Source of the DNA: Methanosarcina barkeri str. Wiesmoor
GTDB taxonomy: Archaea > Halobacteriota > Methanosarcinia > Methanosarcinales > Methanosarcinaceae
Assembly (NCBI RefSeq): GCF_000969985.1
Contig: NZ_CP009526.1
Span: 1,364,001-1,428,000, forward strand
Direction: 5' to 3'
DNA length: 64,000 nucleotides
Shown here: in pieces, positions 35,302 to 44,906 of the stretch
Numbering within the stretch: the stretch's first letter is position 1
How the letters are laid out: each line of letters begins with the position of its first letter
Notes under the pieces: generated by a model
What the model was told of the DNA's origin: nothing
The model's database searches: none
Seen by the model: the letters and a program-made list of their open reading frames with translations, nothing else
Position numbers and translations under genes: made by a program

Positions 35302-36828
35302 TTACACTGAAATTTCACCAAGAATGGCATCTTTTTCCGCAGCTTTTCCTTCTTTTGCTTCTCTCTGGGAATAAAACCAGAGCGGGATGTAGAGACAAAG
35401 CACGAAAAAACCTACCCCTGTAGTAGCCCAGCCTAATTCAAGGCTATTGAGGTAAATTATCCCTATCAGAAAGAAGGGAACATTCAAAATTGCCGTTGCC
35501 ATTGCTACGTTTTTCCAGCCGCGTGGGGCTTTAAAGGGTCTTTCTAACTTTGAGAACTCAGGGTCATTCCTTACCTTGAAATACGTATAGAGACTGATTC
35601 CGTTAGCACATATATACCCTATTGCAGAAGCTGCAAGAATTGCAGTAGGATTTCCCAAAAGGATTAAACACATATTGAACATGGCATCTGCAGCCATTGC
35701 ATTCATCGGGTGTCCGTGGGCGTTCAGTTTGCTTAGAAATGCAGGAAGATTGCCTTGAATTGACATTGAATAAATTGACCTTGCTGAGGAGAGAAACGCA
35801 GTCTGGATAATCAGTAGCATGGCTCCGATAAGCATTATTATCGAGATGGAAGCCCCAAGAGCGCCTAGAGAAAGATTTGCAAGAGGAAGCATAGGAGACA
35901 CAGGCTGGGCAATTACTTGATCAACTCCAAGAGTACCTATTACAGATGTCTGAACCAGTATATAAAGCACGAGACAAATTCCTCCGCAGACTAGTAGTGC
36001 TTTTGGAGTATCAGTATTAGGGTTCTTGTATTCTGGCCCGTAAATTGCTGCTGTTTCCCAGGCACAGGCACTCCATTCTGCCATTGCGAAAAGCCCGAAA
36101 ATGATGAGTACATGCTGCAGGTCCCAGGTCCAGTCAACAGGGAACCATGAGCCTGTGATATTAGCAGTATGAAAGTCTCCTGTGAGAAACGGAGCAAGTG
36201 TAATAACCATAAGAGGAATCAAAGAGACTATCGCTAAGATGTACCCTGCTCTTGCTCCATTCTTGAGTCCTTTTGAATTTATAACTGCAAGAGATCCAAA
36301 AATAAATCCACCTACCAATAAGGAAAGAAAAGTCTTGGGAATTACATCAAGAGCTGGTATCAAGCCCTGAAGGTAATCCCCTATCAGGATAGCATAAATT
36401 GCAAGCACAGGACTCCAGCCGAACCAGTAACTCCAGGCGCTGAAACCACCTATGAATTTACCAAACTTAAATTTTCCTTGATTAATTTTATTTGAATTTG
36501 AGCCAAAAACGGTTTGGGTATAACCTGGCAAACCTGAAGCCTTAGGAAAAACCGTTGCAAGCTCTCCGAATGCGAGGTTCTGGATAAAGCCGAGTAAAAT
36601 AGTCAGGCCCCATAATATTATTGAAAAAGCCCAGACATAGCCTGTAAAGTAACCTATTGACGGTAGGATTAACAAAGGAACGCCAAGAGCTATTGCAAGC
36701 CCTTGCTTCCAGTCAATACTTCTTTCAAGCTCCTTTGGCTCGCAGTGTGCCCTGCTGCAATCTCCTGCTGGCTTCAGGTCAGTTTGAGGGTGGGTCTGAG
36801 GATGGGAAGGATAATTGTCACTGCTCAT
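35302..36828 (-). CDS. mtbP: APC-family permease of the dimethylamine operon
   Basis: The 508-residue amino acid/polyamine/cation-type permease has about twelve membrane helices after a hydrophilic N-terminus of about 40 residues rich in Pro, His and Glu. It starts 27 bp after the mtbB stop on the same strand, so it is the third gene of mtbC-mtbB-permease. In Methanosarcina, permeases of this class are placed next to methylamine methyltransferase genes and are taken to import the methylamine. Specificity for dimethylamine is inferred from position only. Confidence 0.85.
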   Translation of the reverse strand: MSSDNYPSHPQTHPQTDLKPAGDCSRAHCEPKELERSIDWKQGLAIALGVPLLILPSIGYFTGYVWAFSIILWGLTILLGFIQNLAFGELATVFPKASGLPGYTQTVFGSNSNKINQGKFKFGKFIGGFSAWSYWFGWSPVLAIYAILIGDYLQGLIPALDVIPKTFLSLLVGGFIFGSLAVINSKGLKNGARAGYILAIVSLIPLMVITLAPFLTGDFHTANITGSWFPVDWTWDLQHVLIIFGLFAMAEWSACAWETAAIYGPEYKNPNTDTPKALLVCGGICLVLYILVQTSVIGTLGVDQVIAQPVSPMLPLANLSLGALGASISIIMLIGAMLLIIQTAFLSSARSIYSMSIQGNLPAFLSKLNAHGHPMNAMAADAMFNMCLILLGNPTAILAASAIGYICANGISLYTYFKVRNDPEFSKLERPFKAPRGWKNVAMATAILNVPFFLIGIIYLNSLELGWATTGVGFFVLCLYIPLWFYSQREAKEGKAAEKDAILGEISV

Positions 36829-36855
36829 AAAATCGCCTTTTTCAAACTCCTTTTT

Positions 36856-38259
36856 TCAGGCAATCTGCTTTCTGAAGAGATTGCAGGAATTAATTTTAAT
36901 ATCGAGCAACTTTTCGATGTTCATCTTTGCAGCAATACCTTTTGCCGCGCCTGGTACTGACGTTATAATACCAATATCGAGTTCTTCACGCAGCTCGCGC
37001 ATAACGTGCTCGTCTACGAGGTCCATCTTGTCGACGCCAAGTTTCTTTGCGACGTACTCTTTTGCCTCGCCTATGCGCATATTTTTCGAGAACTCCATTC
37101 TTGCAACAAGGTCACCTGCAGCTCTAATTCCAGTCATACCTGAAGCCATTATATGGGAAATCGGCATACCCATCGGGTCGCCGACTCCGATCTATATGCC
37201 GTCGACACCTGCAATTTCGACCATTGCCTTGCTGGCCCTTGTAACTGCATCAATAGGAGGAGTTTCAAGCATCGGAATTCCGCCGACCCCCATACCCATA
37301 TTTACGTGACAGGGAATTGGAGAAGCTTCTACTGCAGCCTTGATGAAAGTAACTGCACGAGCAAGGTTCCAGGCTGAGGTCTTACTGGTATTTGTGTTGC
37401 ATACTGGCCCGAAAACATTTGCTCCGGCTTTTGCAATAAGCGGAGCCTGTTCATGCGGCCATGAACCTGCGAGCCGCACTCCATCATATTCCAATTCTCC
37501 ATGCATACCGAGTACCATCTCGCCAGCCATTCCGGCTTCAATATACATATCAGGGAACTCTTTTCTAAGAGCCTGGATTGCATAAAGTGTGCCGTACATA
37601 TCTCCGTCGCCTGCTGCGCCGGTTGTATCAAAGTTAACTCCATCGGCCCCTGAAGCAAAAAGTTTCTGCATAACCCAGACCGTGTCTCTGGTAAGGTGTT
37701 CTGCAGCGTGTTCCATAGATTCTTTTGCTTTATCAATCTTGAATAGCTTCATAAGGTCCCCAGGATTCTCAAAAGGCCCGTCAGGAGTATAATAAAGTCC
37801 CATATTGGGCATTGCTCCGTAAAACAGTGGAATGATCATGTTCTGCTGGCAAACTTCCATTGCCTGACACTCGTTTGATACGACAGGTTTTACCGGCTTG
37901 AAACTGTAATCAATGTGCCCGAGTTCCATCGTGTCGGCACCAAAAGCACGCTCGTGCATCATGCAGCCCACTAAACGGCTTGAAGGAATGCCAACTCCAC
38001 TGTTCCCCTGATCACCATCAAGCCTGATAGTGCCGATATCGTGTGTTACAGGAATTTCCATACCCTGTTCGACACTAACGGTCTTGCCAGGCATCATAAG
38101 GATCTCTGCAAGCTTGTCCATTTCATTGTCATTCAGAGCAGGAATATCACCAAGGTCGGCAGCATTTGCAGTTCCGGCCTCGATCTCCGCCATTATTTTT
38201 TCTTTGGTAAGGAAGACACGTTTCCCGTCTCCCATTCTCAAAGCGTATTCAGTTGCCAT
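36856..38259 (-). CDS. mtbB: Dimethylamine:corrinoid methyltransferase, pyrrolysine-containing
   Basis: MtbB moves a methyl group from dimethylamine to the corrinoid of MtbC, releasing methylamine. The coding region is 467 residues including one in-frame TAG (complement of 37192-37194) at codon 356, in the context AGVDGI[13 protein letters not shown]. The reading frame continues 111 codons to a TAG-independent stop, and the protein has family length only if the TAG is read as pyrrolysine. A conventional reading would split it into ORFs of 355 and 105 codons. It lies 82 bp after mtbC. Expression should depend on the pyl genes elsewhere in the genome. Confidence 0.97.
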
Positions 38260-38341
38260 TTTTTCGCCTCCATCCTTCTGATAGATTCAGTTTAGATAGT
38301 TAGTTCAGATAGAATTCAAGTTCAGCAGCTAAAACTCAAGT

Positions 38342-38986
38342 TCAGAACAGCAATTCCTTTGCTTTTGCCACAGCTTCGCTTGCGTTTTCGGCGTAGCAGT
38401 CTGCACCGATTTTGTCAGCCCAGGACTGGGTTGCAGGGGCTCCACCTACCATAACCTTTACTTTGCTCCTGAGACCTTCTTCCTTGAGGAGTTCAATTAC
38501 ATCCCTCTGCCCCTGAAGGGTAGTTGTCATAAGGGCTGAAATTCCGATCATATCAGCATTGACTTCCTTTGCCTTTTCGATGAAGTTCCTTGTAGGCACA
38601 TCCCTGCCAAGATCATGTACTTCAAAGCCAGAAGATTGGAGCATAGTAGAGACTATTGACTTGCCAATATCGTGGACGTCGCCTTCGACGGTTCCGTTTA
38701 CGATAACTCCCAGTTTCTTTTCCTGTGTGCCTGCTGGTAAATCTTCTTCAAGCAGCTTTACCCCGGCAGTCATTGCATCGGCTGCCATCATCACATGGGG
38801 CAGGAAAAGTTTCCCTCTCTCAAAAAGGGTTCCTACCTGGTTCATGCCTGCTGAAAGCCCTTTTTCTATGATCTCTTCAGGAGGGAGCTTTAACTTCGCT
38901 TTTCCTACAGTTTCGATTACTTTTTCCTTTTTACAGGAGATTACCGCATCAGTAATCTCAAGGAGTAAGCCTTCTGTATCTGCCAT
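38342..38986 (-). CDS. mtbC: Dimethylamine corrinoid protein
   Basis: MtbC carries the methyl group between MtbB and the CoM methyltransferase MtbA on its bound cobamide. The 214 residues form an N-terminal helical cap (about 1-88) and a Rossmann-like B12 domain, with the cobalt-ligating His105 in [10 protein letters not shown] and the usual GGAPATQ-type loop near the end. It is the first gene of the minus-strand mtbC-mtbB-permease operon. Confidence 0.95.
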   Translation of the reverse strand: MADTEGLLLEITDAVISCKKEKVIETVGKAKLKLPPEEIIEKGLSAGMNQVGTLFERGKLFLPHVMMAADAMTAGVKLLEEDLPAGTQEKKLGVIVNGTVEGDVHDIGKSIVSTMLQSSGFEVHDLGRDVPTRNFIEKAKEVNADMIGISALMTTTLQGQRDVIELLKEEGLRSKVKVMVGGAPATQSWADKIGADCYAENASEAVAKAKELLF

Positions 38987-39564
38987 TTTTTTCTGTCCCT
39001 TTTTTATCTTAAAGTAACTGACGTTTTTCTTCTCCTTTTCTAGGAAAACGGTAAGTTATTTCCTATTTCTTATATATATAATTTTCTAAAAGTATATAAT
39101 AAGATATTAAAAATATAAAGGAAACATTAAAAGAAATGATGATATCTATATTAAAATTTTTAAGAGCATTCTTATCCTTTAAAAGAAAATAATAAACTTT
39201 GAAATATCTTTGATACTAAAGGAGTTACATAAATTTGTACTGTTTGTAGATCCCCAGCTTAGAATTCTTCAGTGACATTATCTTTCCAGAGATCAAGTAT
39301 ATATTTTATTATCTAAAATATGAGTATTAATGGGGGAGTGAAGAAAATAGTGTACTGTCCTTAATATAAGGGGACCTGGAGATTCTTTCTGGAAGAAAAC
39401 AGAATACGCTATTTTTCTATATTAATAAATTAACTGGAAGTCTCTGGTTACTTCATTACGAATTAGTATAATTAATAAATAATATATTTATTAAATTATA
39501 AATAAAAATTATATTAACTAAAAAAATTATACTAGGTAACGAATTATAGTAGGGGGAAGGAAGT
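38987..39564. promoter_or_regulatory. Divergent promoter region of mtbC and the SAM methyltransferase gene
   Basis: This 578-bp region of high A+T separates two diverging genes. On the minus strand a TATA-like ATTATATATATAAG at about 39072-39085 would start mtbC mRNA near 39050, giving a 5' leader of about 65 nt. For the plus strand, GGGGAAGG precedes the ATG at 39565, but several TATA-like tracts (39470-39520) make the start ambiguous. No clear operator palindrome was found. Confidence 0.45.
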
Positions 39565-40305
39565 ATGGAAGTAGAAAGTAGAAATAAGATGGAAAAAACG
39601 CATACGAAGCCAAAGAATGTCTGGGAAGGCTTTTTTAAGGATAAGACACACGGAGGCCATAGATATTCATCTGAGGAGTTTCTTGCTATGGAAGCAAGGG
39701 AAAAACTATTTCACCTTGAAGGAGGCAAAACACTGCTTGACTTCGGGTGTGGCTCTGCAGAACTCCTGACTTACTATGCTCCTGAATATGAACAGCTTTT
39801 AGGAGTAGATTTTTCCCCGTCCATGCTTGGAGAAGCAAGTAAGAGGATCAGTGAAAGAAAATGTAATAATATTGACCTTATACTTGCTGACCATGAAACA
39901 CTCTGGGAAAACCTGGACTCAAATTTTGATCGAATAACTGCAGCTGGAGTAGTCCAATACTTAACGTTTCAAGAAATTGATGACTTTATTGCTAAGTCAT
40001 CAGAATATCTCAGTACAGGCGGTAAAATAGTATTTTTTGACATACTGGATCCACGCCTATACCCATTGTGGAAACTAGGAGTATTTGCGCCGAATGCAGG
40101 GCTTTTAAAAGCTTTATACAGGGTAGGTTGCGATTTTCAGACTTCAGTTCTGGCAACTTTAAAAAACCGTCCGAGAAACATTTATGGTTTTACCCATAAT
40201 CCTTATAAAATCCAGAAAATTGCAAACAAAAACGGCTTTGAGATGCGCTATGTACAATCAATGTACTACGAATATAAGTATCATGCAATAATGTTTCGAA
40301 CTTAA
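39565..40305 (+). CDS. Class I SAM-dependent methyltransferase
   Basis: The 246-residue protein has the SAM-binding motif LLDFGCGSAELL (about residues 58-69), the acidic end of strand 2 in GVDFSPSML, motif III-like NFDRITAAGVVQYL, and IVFFDILDP after the fourth helix. The C-terminal part (NIYGFTHNPYKIQKIANKNGF) resembles small-molecule methyltransferases. The substrate is not evident. It is divergent from the dimethylamine operon, which is suggestive but not proof of a link. Confidence 0.85.
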   Translation: MEVESRNKMEKTHTKPKNVWEGFFKDKTHGGHRYSSEEFLAMEAREKLFHLEGGKTLLDFGCGSAELLTYYAPEYEQLLGVDFSPSMLGEASKRISERKCNNIDLILADHETLWENLDSNFDRITAAGVVQYLTFQEIDDFIAKSSEYLSTGGKIVFFDILDPRLYPLWKLGVFAPNAGLLKALYRVGCDFQTSVLATLKNRPRNIYGFTHNPYKIQKIANKNGFEMRYVQSMYYEYKYHAIMFRT

Positions 40306-40538
40306 GCGGAAATGAGCTAAGAATTAAATCTCGTGCAATAATGGGCCGACTTTATCTAACCTTATCTAACTATGTCTAACTTTATCTAACTGTATCTAAG
40401 TATGCCTAAGTATGCCTATCCATGTATAATTATATCTATCTATATATAATATTGTGTTGTAATCAGGTCAGCATTATCTTATTATCAGACAAGTAAATAT
40501 CTCTAATATGTTGTGATCAGACCAGTATTATTTTATCA

Positions 40539-41627
40539 TCAGACCAGTAAATCTTCAATCCCTTCCTCTTTTACAATCTCGATCGCTTTAGTCTCTTCTT
40601 CCGGAGTCAGGCGGCGTCCAATCTCTGGATATTCCATAGCCCGGTAGCACGGTCTGTACTGGAACATGAGGTTAAATCTTATTTGCGGAATATGTTTTGC
40701 AACCCATTCGGCAATAGGTCTTGTGCAACATTCCAGGTGGCCCGGAAGGACCAGGTGTCGAAGGAGGACTTCTGCGGTTGCGTAAGCAAATTCAAAATTG
40801 GGCTGCACGATTTCCAGGTAATTTTTTATTTTTGAATATTTCCGGGCGCATGCATTGTTTCCGTACTTAAAATCTCCCAGGTAAACATCCACAACCCCTT
40901 CAAGGATCTCTGCAACTTCTGGAGAATGATACATATTTGAGTTCCAGATCACAGGAGTGTTTACAGAGATTTCCCGGACTATCTTCAGGACGGTATGCGC
41001 ATGCGGAGTCGGGGTAACGAAATTCACGTTTCTGGCCCCGTGCATTCTCCGAAGGTCGATAAGCTTTGCAAGTTTCCTGGGTTCGATCCGAGTCCCAGAT
41101 TCAGGATTAGTTGAGATATCCCAATTCTGGCAGTAAACGCAGGCAAAAGCACAACCTGTAAGAAAAATCGTATGAGAAGGCACAAGCTCAGGCTCCTCTC
41201 CCATGTGCAGGAACTCAGAAGCGTAATTGGAAGTGTCGGCTAGTCTGCAGAAGCCTTTTTCACCGGCTTTCCTGTCAACTTCACAGCGCCACCCGCAGCA
41301 CTGGCAGTTCGAAAGCATTCTGTCCGTAATCTCGACCTTAAGGTCAAGAAGAGAGGGGCTGGCTTTTGGAAGTTCCAGGAAGTTTTTGGTAAAAAATGCC
41401 AGCCTGTCATTTTCATCTTTATAGCCAAGGGCTTCAGCGGCTTCTAGTTCAAGGTCTTCTTTGATTTTTCGGTACTCTTCAAGCTCATTACTATGAATTT
41501 TCCTGAGCTCTTCAAGCTTCATGCCTGGATCAAACTGGACTGGAATTCTTTCGGTTATCTTAAAAAAGGCAGGCATTTCATCTCTCTGCACCTTGAAGTA
41601 GTGTTTCAGGTACTTCGGGGCTGCCAT
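40539..41627 (-). CDS. Radical SAM protein, PflA-like
   Basis: The 362-residue protein carries the radical SAM cluster motif CAFACVYC (Cys159, Cys163, Cys166), preceded by a Cys-rich segment NCQCCGWRC ... GFCRL (residues 108-127) typical of the COG1313 group of pyruvate-formate-lyase-activase-like enzymes. The SAM site region NVNFVTPTPHAH and VIWNSNMY are present. The extra N-terminal domain of about 100 residues is helical. It may activate a glycyl-radical or other enzyme, but no target gene is adjacent. Confidence 0.88.
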   Translation of the reverse strand: MAAPKYLKHYFKVQRDEMPAFFKITERIPVQFDPGMKLEELRKIHSNELEEYRKIKEDLELEAAEALGYKDENDRLAFFTKNFLELPKASPSLLDLKVEITDRMLSNCQCCGWRCEVDRKAGEKGFCRLADTSNYASEFLHMGEEPELVPSHTIFLTGCAFACVYCQNWDISTNPESGTRIEPRKLAKLIDLRRMHGARNVNFVTPTPHAHTVLKIVREISVNTPVIWNSNMYHSPEVAEILEGVVDVYLGDFKYGNNACARKYSKIKNYLEIVQPNFEFAYATAEVLLRHLVLPGHLECCTRPIAEWVAKHIPQIRFNLMFQYRPCYRAMEYPEIGRRLTPEEETKAIEIVKEEGIEDLLV

Positions 41628-41691
41628 ACTGGAATATTATTCCACATGGATTAAAGTCTTATTGTCCGTTTCTTCAGAGTTTCAATTCTAA

Positions 41692-41795
41692 TATCCGGTT
41701 CTGATTTTTAGTTCTGATTTTTCAGTTCCGATTTTTCAGTTCCGATTTTTCAGTTCCGATTTTTCAGTTCCGATTTTTCAGTCCAGACTTATAAT
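41692..41795. repeat. 15-bp tandem repeat
   Basis: Six or so copies of CAGTTCCGATTTTT with 15-bp spacing lie upstream of the radical SAM gene. There are no spacers. It is another of the intergenic minisatellites in this window. Confidence 0.85.
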
Positions 41796-41993
41796 TTTTG
41801 ATTTTTAACTTCTGTTTTTGCTGGTTTCTTAAATCTGATTTTACCATTCATTATTGTATTTTTTAGAAGGGGATAAGCTTTTCCAGGCTCTCTTCGCAAG
41901 CAAGGTTATAAGAAGACAAAGGCTGTTTACACTTCTTGACTGCTATCTCTCACGGTAACTCTTAAAATTTACATAAGCAGGTTGGAAACGAAA

Positions 41994-42311
41994 ATGGAAT
42001 GGGTCTTCCTTTTTATCGCAGGTCTTTTTGAAGCAGCCTGGGCAATCGGGCTGAAATATACAGAAGGTTTCACGAAGCTTTATCCAAGCGTCCTTACCAT
42101 CGTGTGCATGTTCCTTAGCTTTTATTTTCTTTCCCAGTCCCTAAAGACTCTGCCAATAGGAACCAGCTATGCAGTTTGGACCGGAATCGGGATTATCGGC
42201 ACTACGATTCTTGGTTTCCTGCTCTTTAATGAACCCATGGACTTTGCAAGGGGTTTCTGTATTATTCTTATATTCTCAGGGATTCTCGGGCTCAGGATAA
42301 TTTCTCTATAA
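41994..42311 (+). CDS. SMR-family transporter, Gdx/SugE-like
   Basis: The 105-residue protein has four transmembrane helices. The catalytic Glu is in the first helix (LFEAAWAIGLKYTEGF), and the Gdx/SugE-type motif AxWAIGLKY is followed by the conserved TLPIGTSYAVWTGIGIIGT. Proteins with this signature usually export guanidinium or small quaternary cations as antiparallel dimers. The ATG at 41994 is preferred over the TTG 12 nt upstream. No guanidine riboswitch was recognised upstream. Confidence 0.9.
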   Translation: MEWVFLFIAGLFEAAWAIGLKYTEGFTKLYPSVLTIVCMFLSFYFLSQSLKTLPIGTSYAVWTGIGIIGTTILGFLLFNEPMDFARGFCIILIFSGILGLRIISL

Positions 42312-42495
42312 ACTCTTGCAGAATTTCTGTTCTTTTTCAGGGACTTTCCTTTACTCCCTGGATGAGGCTTTTTTCTGCAGTAGGGAGCCAAAAATTAAAA
42401 ACCTGCAAGACAATTTATCATAGGATTAAGTCCGAGGGTTGTTTCAGTTCCTTTTATTTTACCTTTTGACCTAGTGGTCAAAATTAGCTTTAAAG

Positions 42496-43386
42496 GTGCC
42501 CGCGGGAAGCTTTTGGGGGAATATTCTGGTTACGCTTGACAGCACGACAATTAGTCTCTGGGATTTAATGTCCCTTTTATTTGTACTTCTGTTTCTCTAT
42601 GCAGTAATCTACCCGCAGTCGCAGCTAAAACAAATCCGGTTGCGGCGCATGGCAAAACTAAAAGCTATGGAAAAAAGCCACGGCTGCAAGGTGCTCACTA
42701 TGATTCACAGGCGGGAGGCAATCTCTCTTTTCGGGATACCAGCTTATCAGTACATAGATGAGGAAGACGCCGAGCAGATCCTGCGCTGGATAAGAAAATA
42801 CAAAGACTACCCTCTTGAGCTGATTCTGCACACGCCAGGCGGACAGCTTCATTCTAGCATCCAGATTGCACGTGCCCTACGGCGGCACTCGAAAAACACT
42901 AAAGTTATTATCCCGCACTACTCGATGTCAGGAGGCACAATTATCGCCCTTGCAGCAAATGAAATCGTGATGGACAGAGATGCAGTTATCGGGCCAATTG
43001 ATCCCCAGATAGGAGATTTTATTCGTGGGATGTACCCTGCTCCCTCCTGGATATATGCTGCAGAAACAAAAAAAGAAAAAGCCGATGATACCACCCTTGT
43101 TATGAGTGATGTCTCAAGAAAAGCCCTCAAATTCACCAGAAATGTTGCAAAAGAGCTTCTTGAAGGCAAAATCCAGCCAGGGCCGGCTGGGGAAAGTAGG
43201 CTAGATGAAGTGGTTGAAAAACTGGTCAGCGGAGAAATGATTCACAGCACACCCTTATCAGCCGGCGAGGCAAAAAAAATAGGGCTTTCCATAAGTACGG
43301 ATTTTCCGCAGGATGTGCATGAGTTTATGAAACTTTTCAAGCCTGTAAAAAGGAGTGTGGAATCTGTGGAATCAAGTTCTTCATAA
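42496..43386 (+). CDS. Membrane-anchored ClpP/SppA-like protein (SDH proteinase family)
   Basis: The 296-residue protein has one N-terminal membrane helix (about residues 22-40), then a ClpP-crotonase fold: LELILHTPGGQLHSSIQIARAL, the nucleophile region PHYSMSGGTIIALAA (candidate Ser in SMSGG) and VIGPIDPQIG. This matches the serine dehydrogenase proteinase family found in archaea. The GTG start at 42496 follows TTTAAAG and is not strongly supported. The C-terminus is Ser/Glu-rich. Confidence 0.88.
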   Translation: MPAGSFWGNILVTLDSTTISLWDLMSLLFVLLFLYAVIYPQSQLKQIRLRRMAKLKAMEKSHGCKVLTMIHRREAISLFGIPAYQYIDEEDAEQILRWIRKYKDYPLELILHTPGGQLHSSIQIARALRRHSKNTKVIIPHYSMSGGTIIALAANEIVMDRDAVIGPIDPQIGDFIRGMYPAPSWIYAAETKKEKADDTTLVMSDVSRKALKFTRNVAKELLEGKIQPGPAGESRLDEVVEKLVSGEMIHSTPLSAGEAKKIGLSISTDFPQDVHEFMKLFKPVKRSVESVESSSS

Positions 43387-43462
43387 ACGGAAGAAAATAA
43401 GAGCGAGGAAGACCAAACATCAGGACTTTTTTCAGAAGAAATGTTTTCATTCTTTTTAGAAT

Positions 43463-43580
43463 ATAGAAAAATCATAAATCACTATAGCAAAATGATTATA
43501 GAAAAATCATAAATCACTATATCAAAACCGTTATAGAAAATTCATGAATCACTGCAGAAAAATCGCTATAGAAAAGAAAT
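43463..43580. repeat. 35-bp tandem repeat
   Basis: Three-plus copies of an ATAGAAAAATCATAAATCAC-type 35-bp unit start at 43463, 43498 and 43533, just 3' of the first tRNA-Glu gene. A different repeat lies in the same place after the second tRNA gene. Confidence 0.8.
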
Positions 43581-43603
43581 TCGGTGTAAGAAATTAAATT
43601 TGG

Positions 43604-43678
43604 TGCTCCGGCCGGGATTCGAACCCGAGTCTTCGGCTCGAAAGGCCGGAATGATTGGCCGGACTACACTACCGGAGC
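43604..43678 (-). tRNA. tRNA-Glu (UUC), copy 1
   Basis: The 75-nt gene begins GCTCCGGTAGTGTAGTCCGG on the minus strand. Acceptor stem GCTCCGG/CCGGAGC is complete, and the anticodon loop CTTTCGA gives UUC. The T loop GTTCGAATC is standard. The 3' CCA is encoded (complement of 43601-43603). The anticodon stem has a C-A mismatch at its outer pair (CCGGC against GCCGA), and the T stem has one T-G pair. It is identical to copy 2. A TATA-like TTTATATATT lies about 45 bp upstream. Confidence 0.93.
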
Positions 43679-44055
43679 ACATTGCATCTCACAGCGAGAC
43701 CTTCAATATACTTAAATAATATATAAAACTGTCCCTTGATGGGGAAAGTTTTTGTAAACATTTTTAGTAGTTTGTCGATAGTACTAACATAAAAAGATGA
43801 TTTTATTCTAGAATGGTTAATAGGTTAAGATTTTTTACCTGATGAATTCGAATAAATAAAGACTTTAGTTTTAAAATAGAATGAGCCTATCCCAAAACTT
43901 TTTTGTTCTAAGTCATCAGAAGTTTTTAGGATCATTTTCCGTGATCAGATGTTTGATTGGTTGTTCCAAATACGACATTCAAAAATAAAGTTATGAGTTA
44001 TGGGATAGACTCAATGTCAAACTTAATAACTAAAATAAGTAATTGGTAAGGACGT

Positions 44056-44392
44056 TTATTTTACAGGATAGAAGTGAACCTGGATTAGCTTGTTGCCTTT
44101 ATTATCATACTGCCAGAAATAATGTGGGTCCTCGTAGTATTCTGAGTTATAAGCTTTCAGTGCATTCAGGTAGTCAAATACCCAGGCATCATTTCCACCT
44201 AACTGTGTGTTAATGAGATCAATAGCATCAGGTTCCTCAGCTACGTTCACGTAGAAAAGACCTGTAGCATTATCCATGCAGGCTTTCTGGTAATGTTCAC
44301 TTTCCCGATATCAAAGTAATATGTGTCGTTACACTTGACCCAGCCATTTACATCTGTACATCCGCCTGGATAAAAAATAAACATGAACTCAG
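44056..44392 (-). pseudogene. Broken gene for an extracellular-type protein
   Basis: The minus strand encodes GGCTDVNGWVKCNDTYYFD ... VNITRKPA, then a one-base frameshift near 44278, then MDNATGLFYVNVAEEPDAID ... QVHFYPVK to a stop. The two parts read as one domain of about 110 residues rich in Asn, Tyr and Asp with sequons (NDT, NIT, NAT), like Methanosarcina surface proteins. No start or signal peptide remains. It lies between the two tRNA-Glu genes. Confidence 0.6.
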
Positions 44393-44490
44393 AATAAACC
44401 AAAAGTCATCATAGAACTACTTATGAAATCAGATACATTAAAAAACAGAGAAAGTAACCAACATCATGAAACAAAAACTGTAAAAGCCGG

Positions 44491-44602
44491 CTACTAAGAA
44501 ACAGAAAACTAAAAATTCATAAATACACTACTAAGAAACAGAAAAACTAAAAATTCATAAATACACTACTAAGAAGCAGAAAACTAATAATTCATAAATA
44601 CA
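44491..44602. repeat. 37-38 bp tandem repeat
   Basis: Three copies of a CTACTAAGAAACAGAAAAC ... ATTCATAAATACA unit start at 44491, 44528 and 44566, immediately 3' of the second tRNA-Glu gene. Confidence 0.85.
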
Positions 44603-44631
44603 ATTCTTTTAGTTTCAATAGGAAAGTATGG

Positions 44632-44706
44632 TGCTCCGGCCGGGATTCGAACCCGAGTCTTCGGCTCGAAAGGCCGGAATGATTGGCCGGACTACACTAC
44701 CGGAGC
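44632..44706 (-). tRNA. tRNA-Glu (UUC), copy 2
   Basis: It is identical in all 75 positions to 43604-43678, including the C-A mismatch in the anticodon stem and the encoded 3' CCA (complement of 44629-44631). Just upstream on the minus strand are a TATA-like AACTATATATAG and a hairpin formed by CCCCCTATTGAGG / CCCTTCAATAAGGGG. The tandem copies are 1028 bp apart. Confidence 0.93.
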
Positions 44707-44828
44707 TTCTATTGTATCTTATTTTTCCCCTTATTGAAGGGGGTTCCTCAATAGGGGGTTTTTCTATATATAGTTAGCGGCTGCAGATGCCTTTTAAAAT
44801 GTTATTAACTGTTGAATTCGGAAATTAT

Positions 44829-44870
44829 ACAAGCCTTTTTAAAAAAGGCTTGACTGAAAACTGTCTTTGA
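44829..44870. repeat. Dispersed hairpin repeat, single short copy
   Basis: CAAGCCTTTTTAAAAAAGGCTTG followed by ACTGAAAAC is a near-perfect palindrome of the family at 15722, 19978 and 45904, in inverted orientation. It lies just 3' of the regulator gene that ends at 44907, consistent with a terminator on the minus strand. Confidence 0.8.
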
Positions 44871-44906
44871 GAATGCTATTGGCTGTTGAGCTCGAAAATT
44901 TTCTTT

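Noticed and set aside
35145-35423. 92-codon plus-strand ORF after the ATPase gene
   Set aside because: It overlaps the 3' part of the permease gene on the other strand and is Phe/Leu-rich like an antisense shadow.
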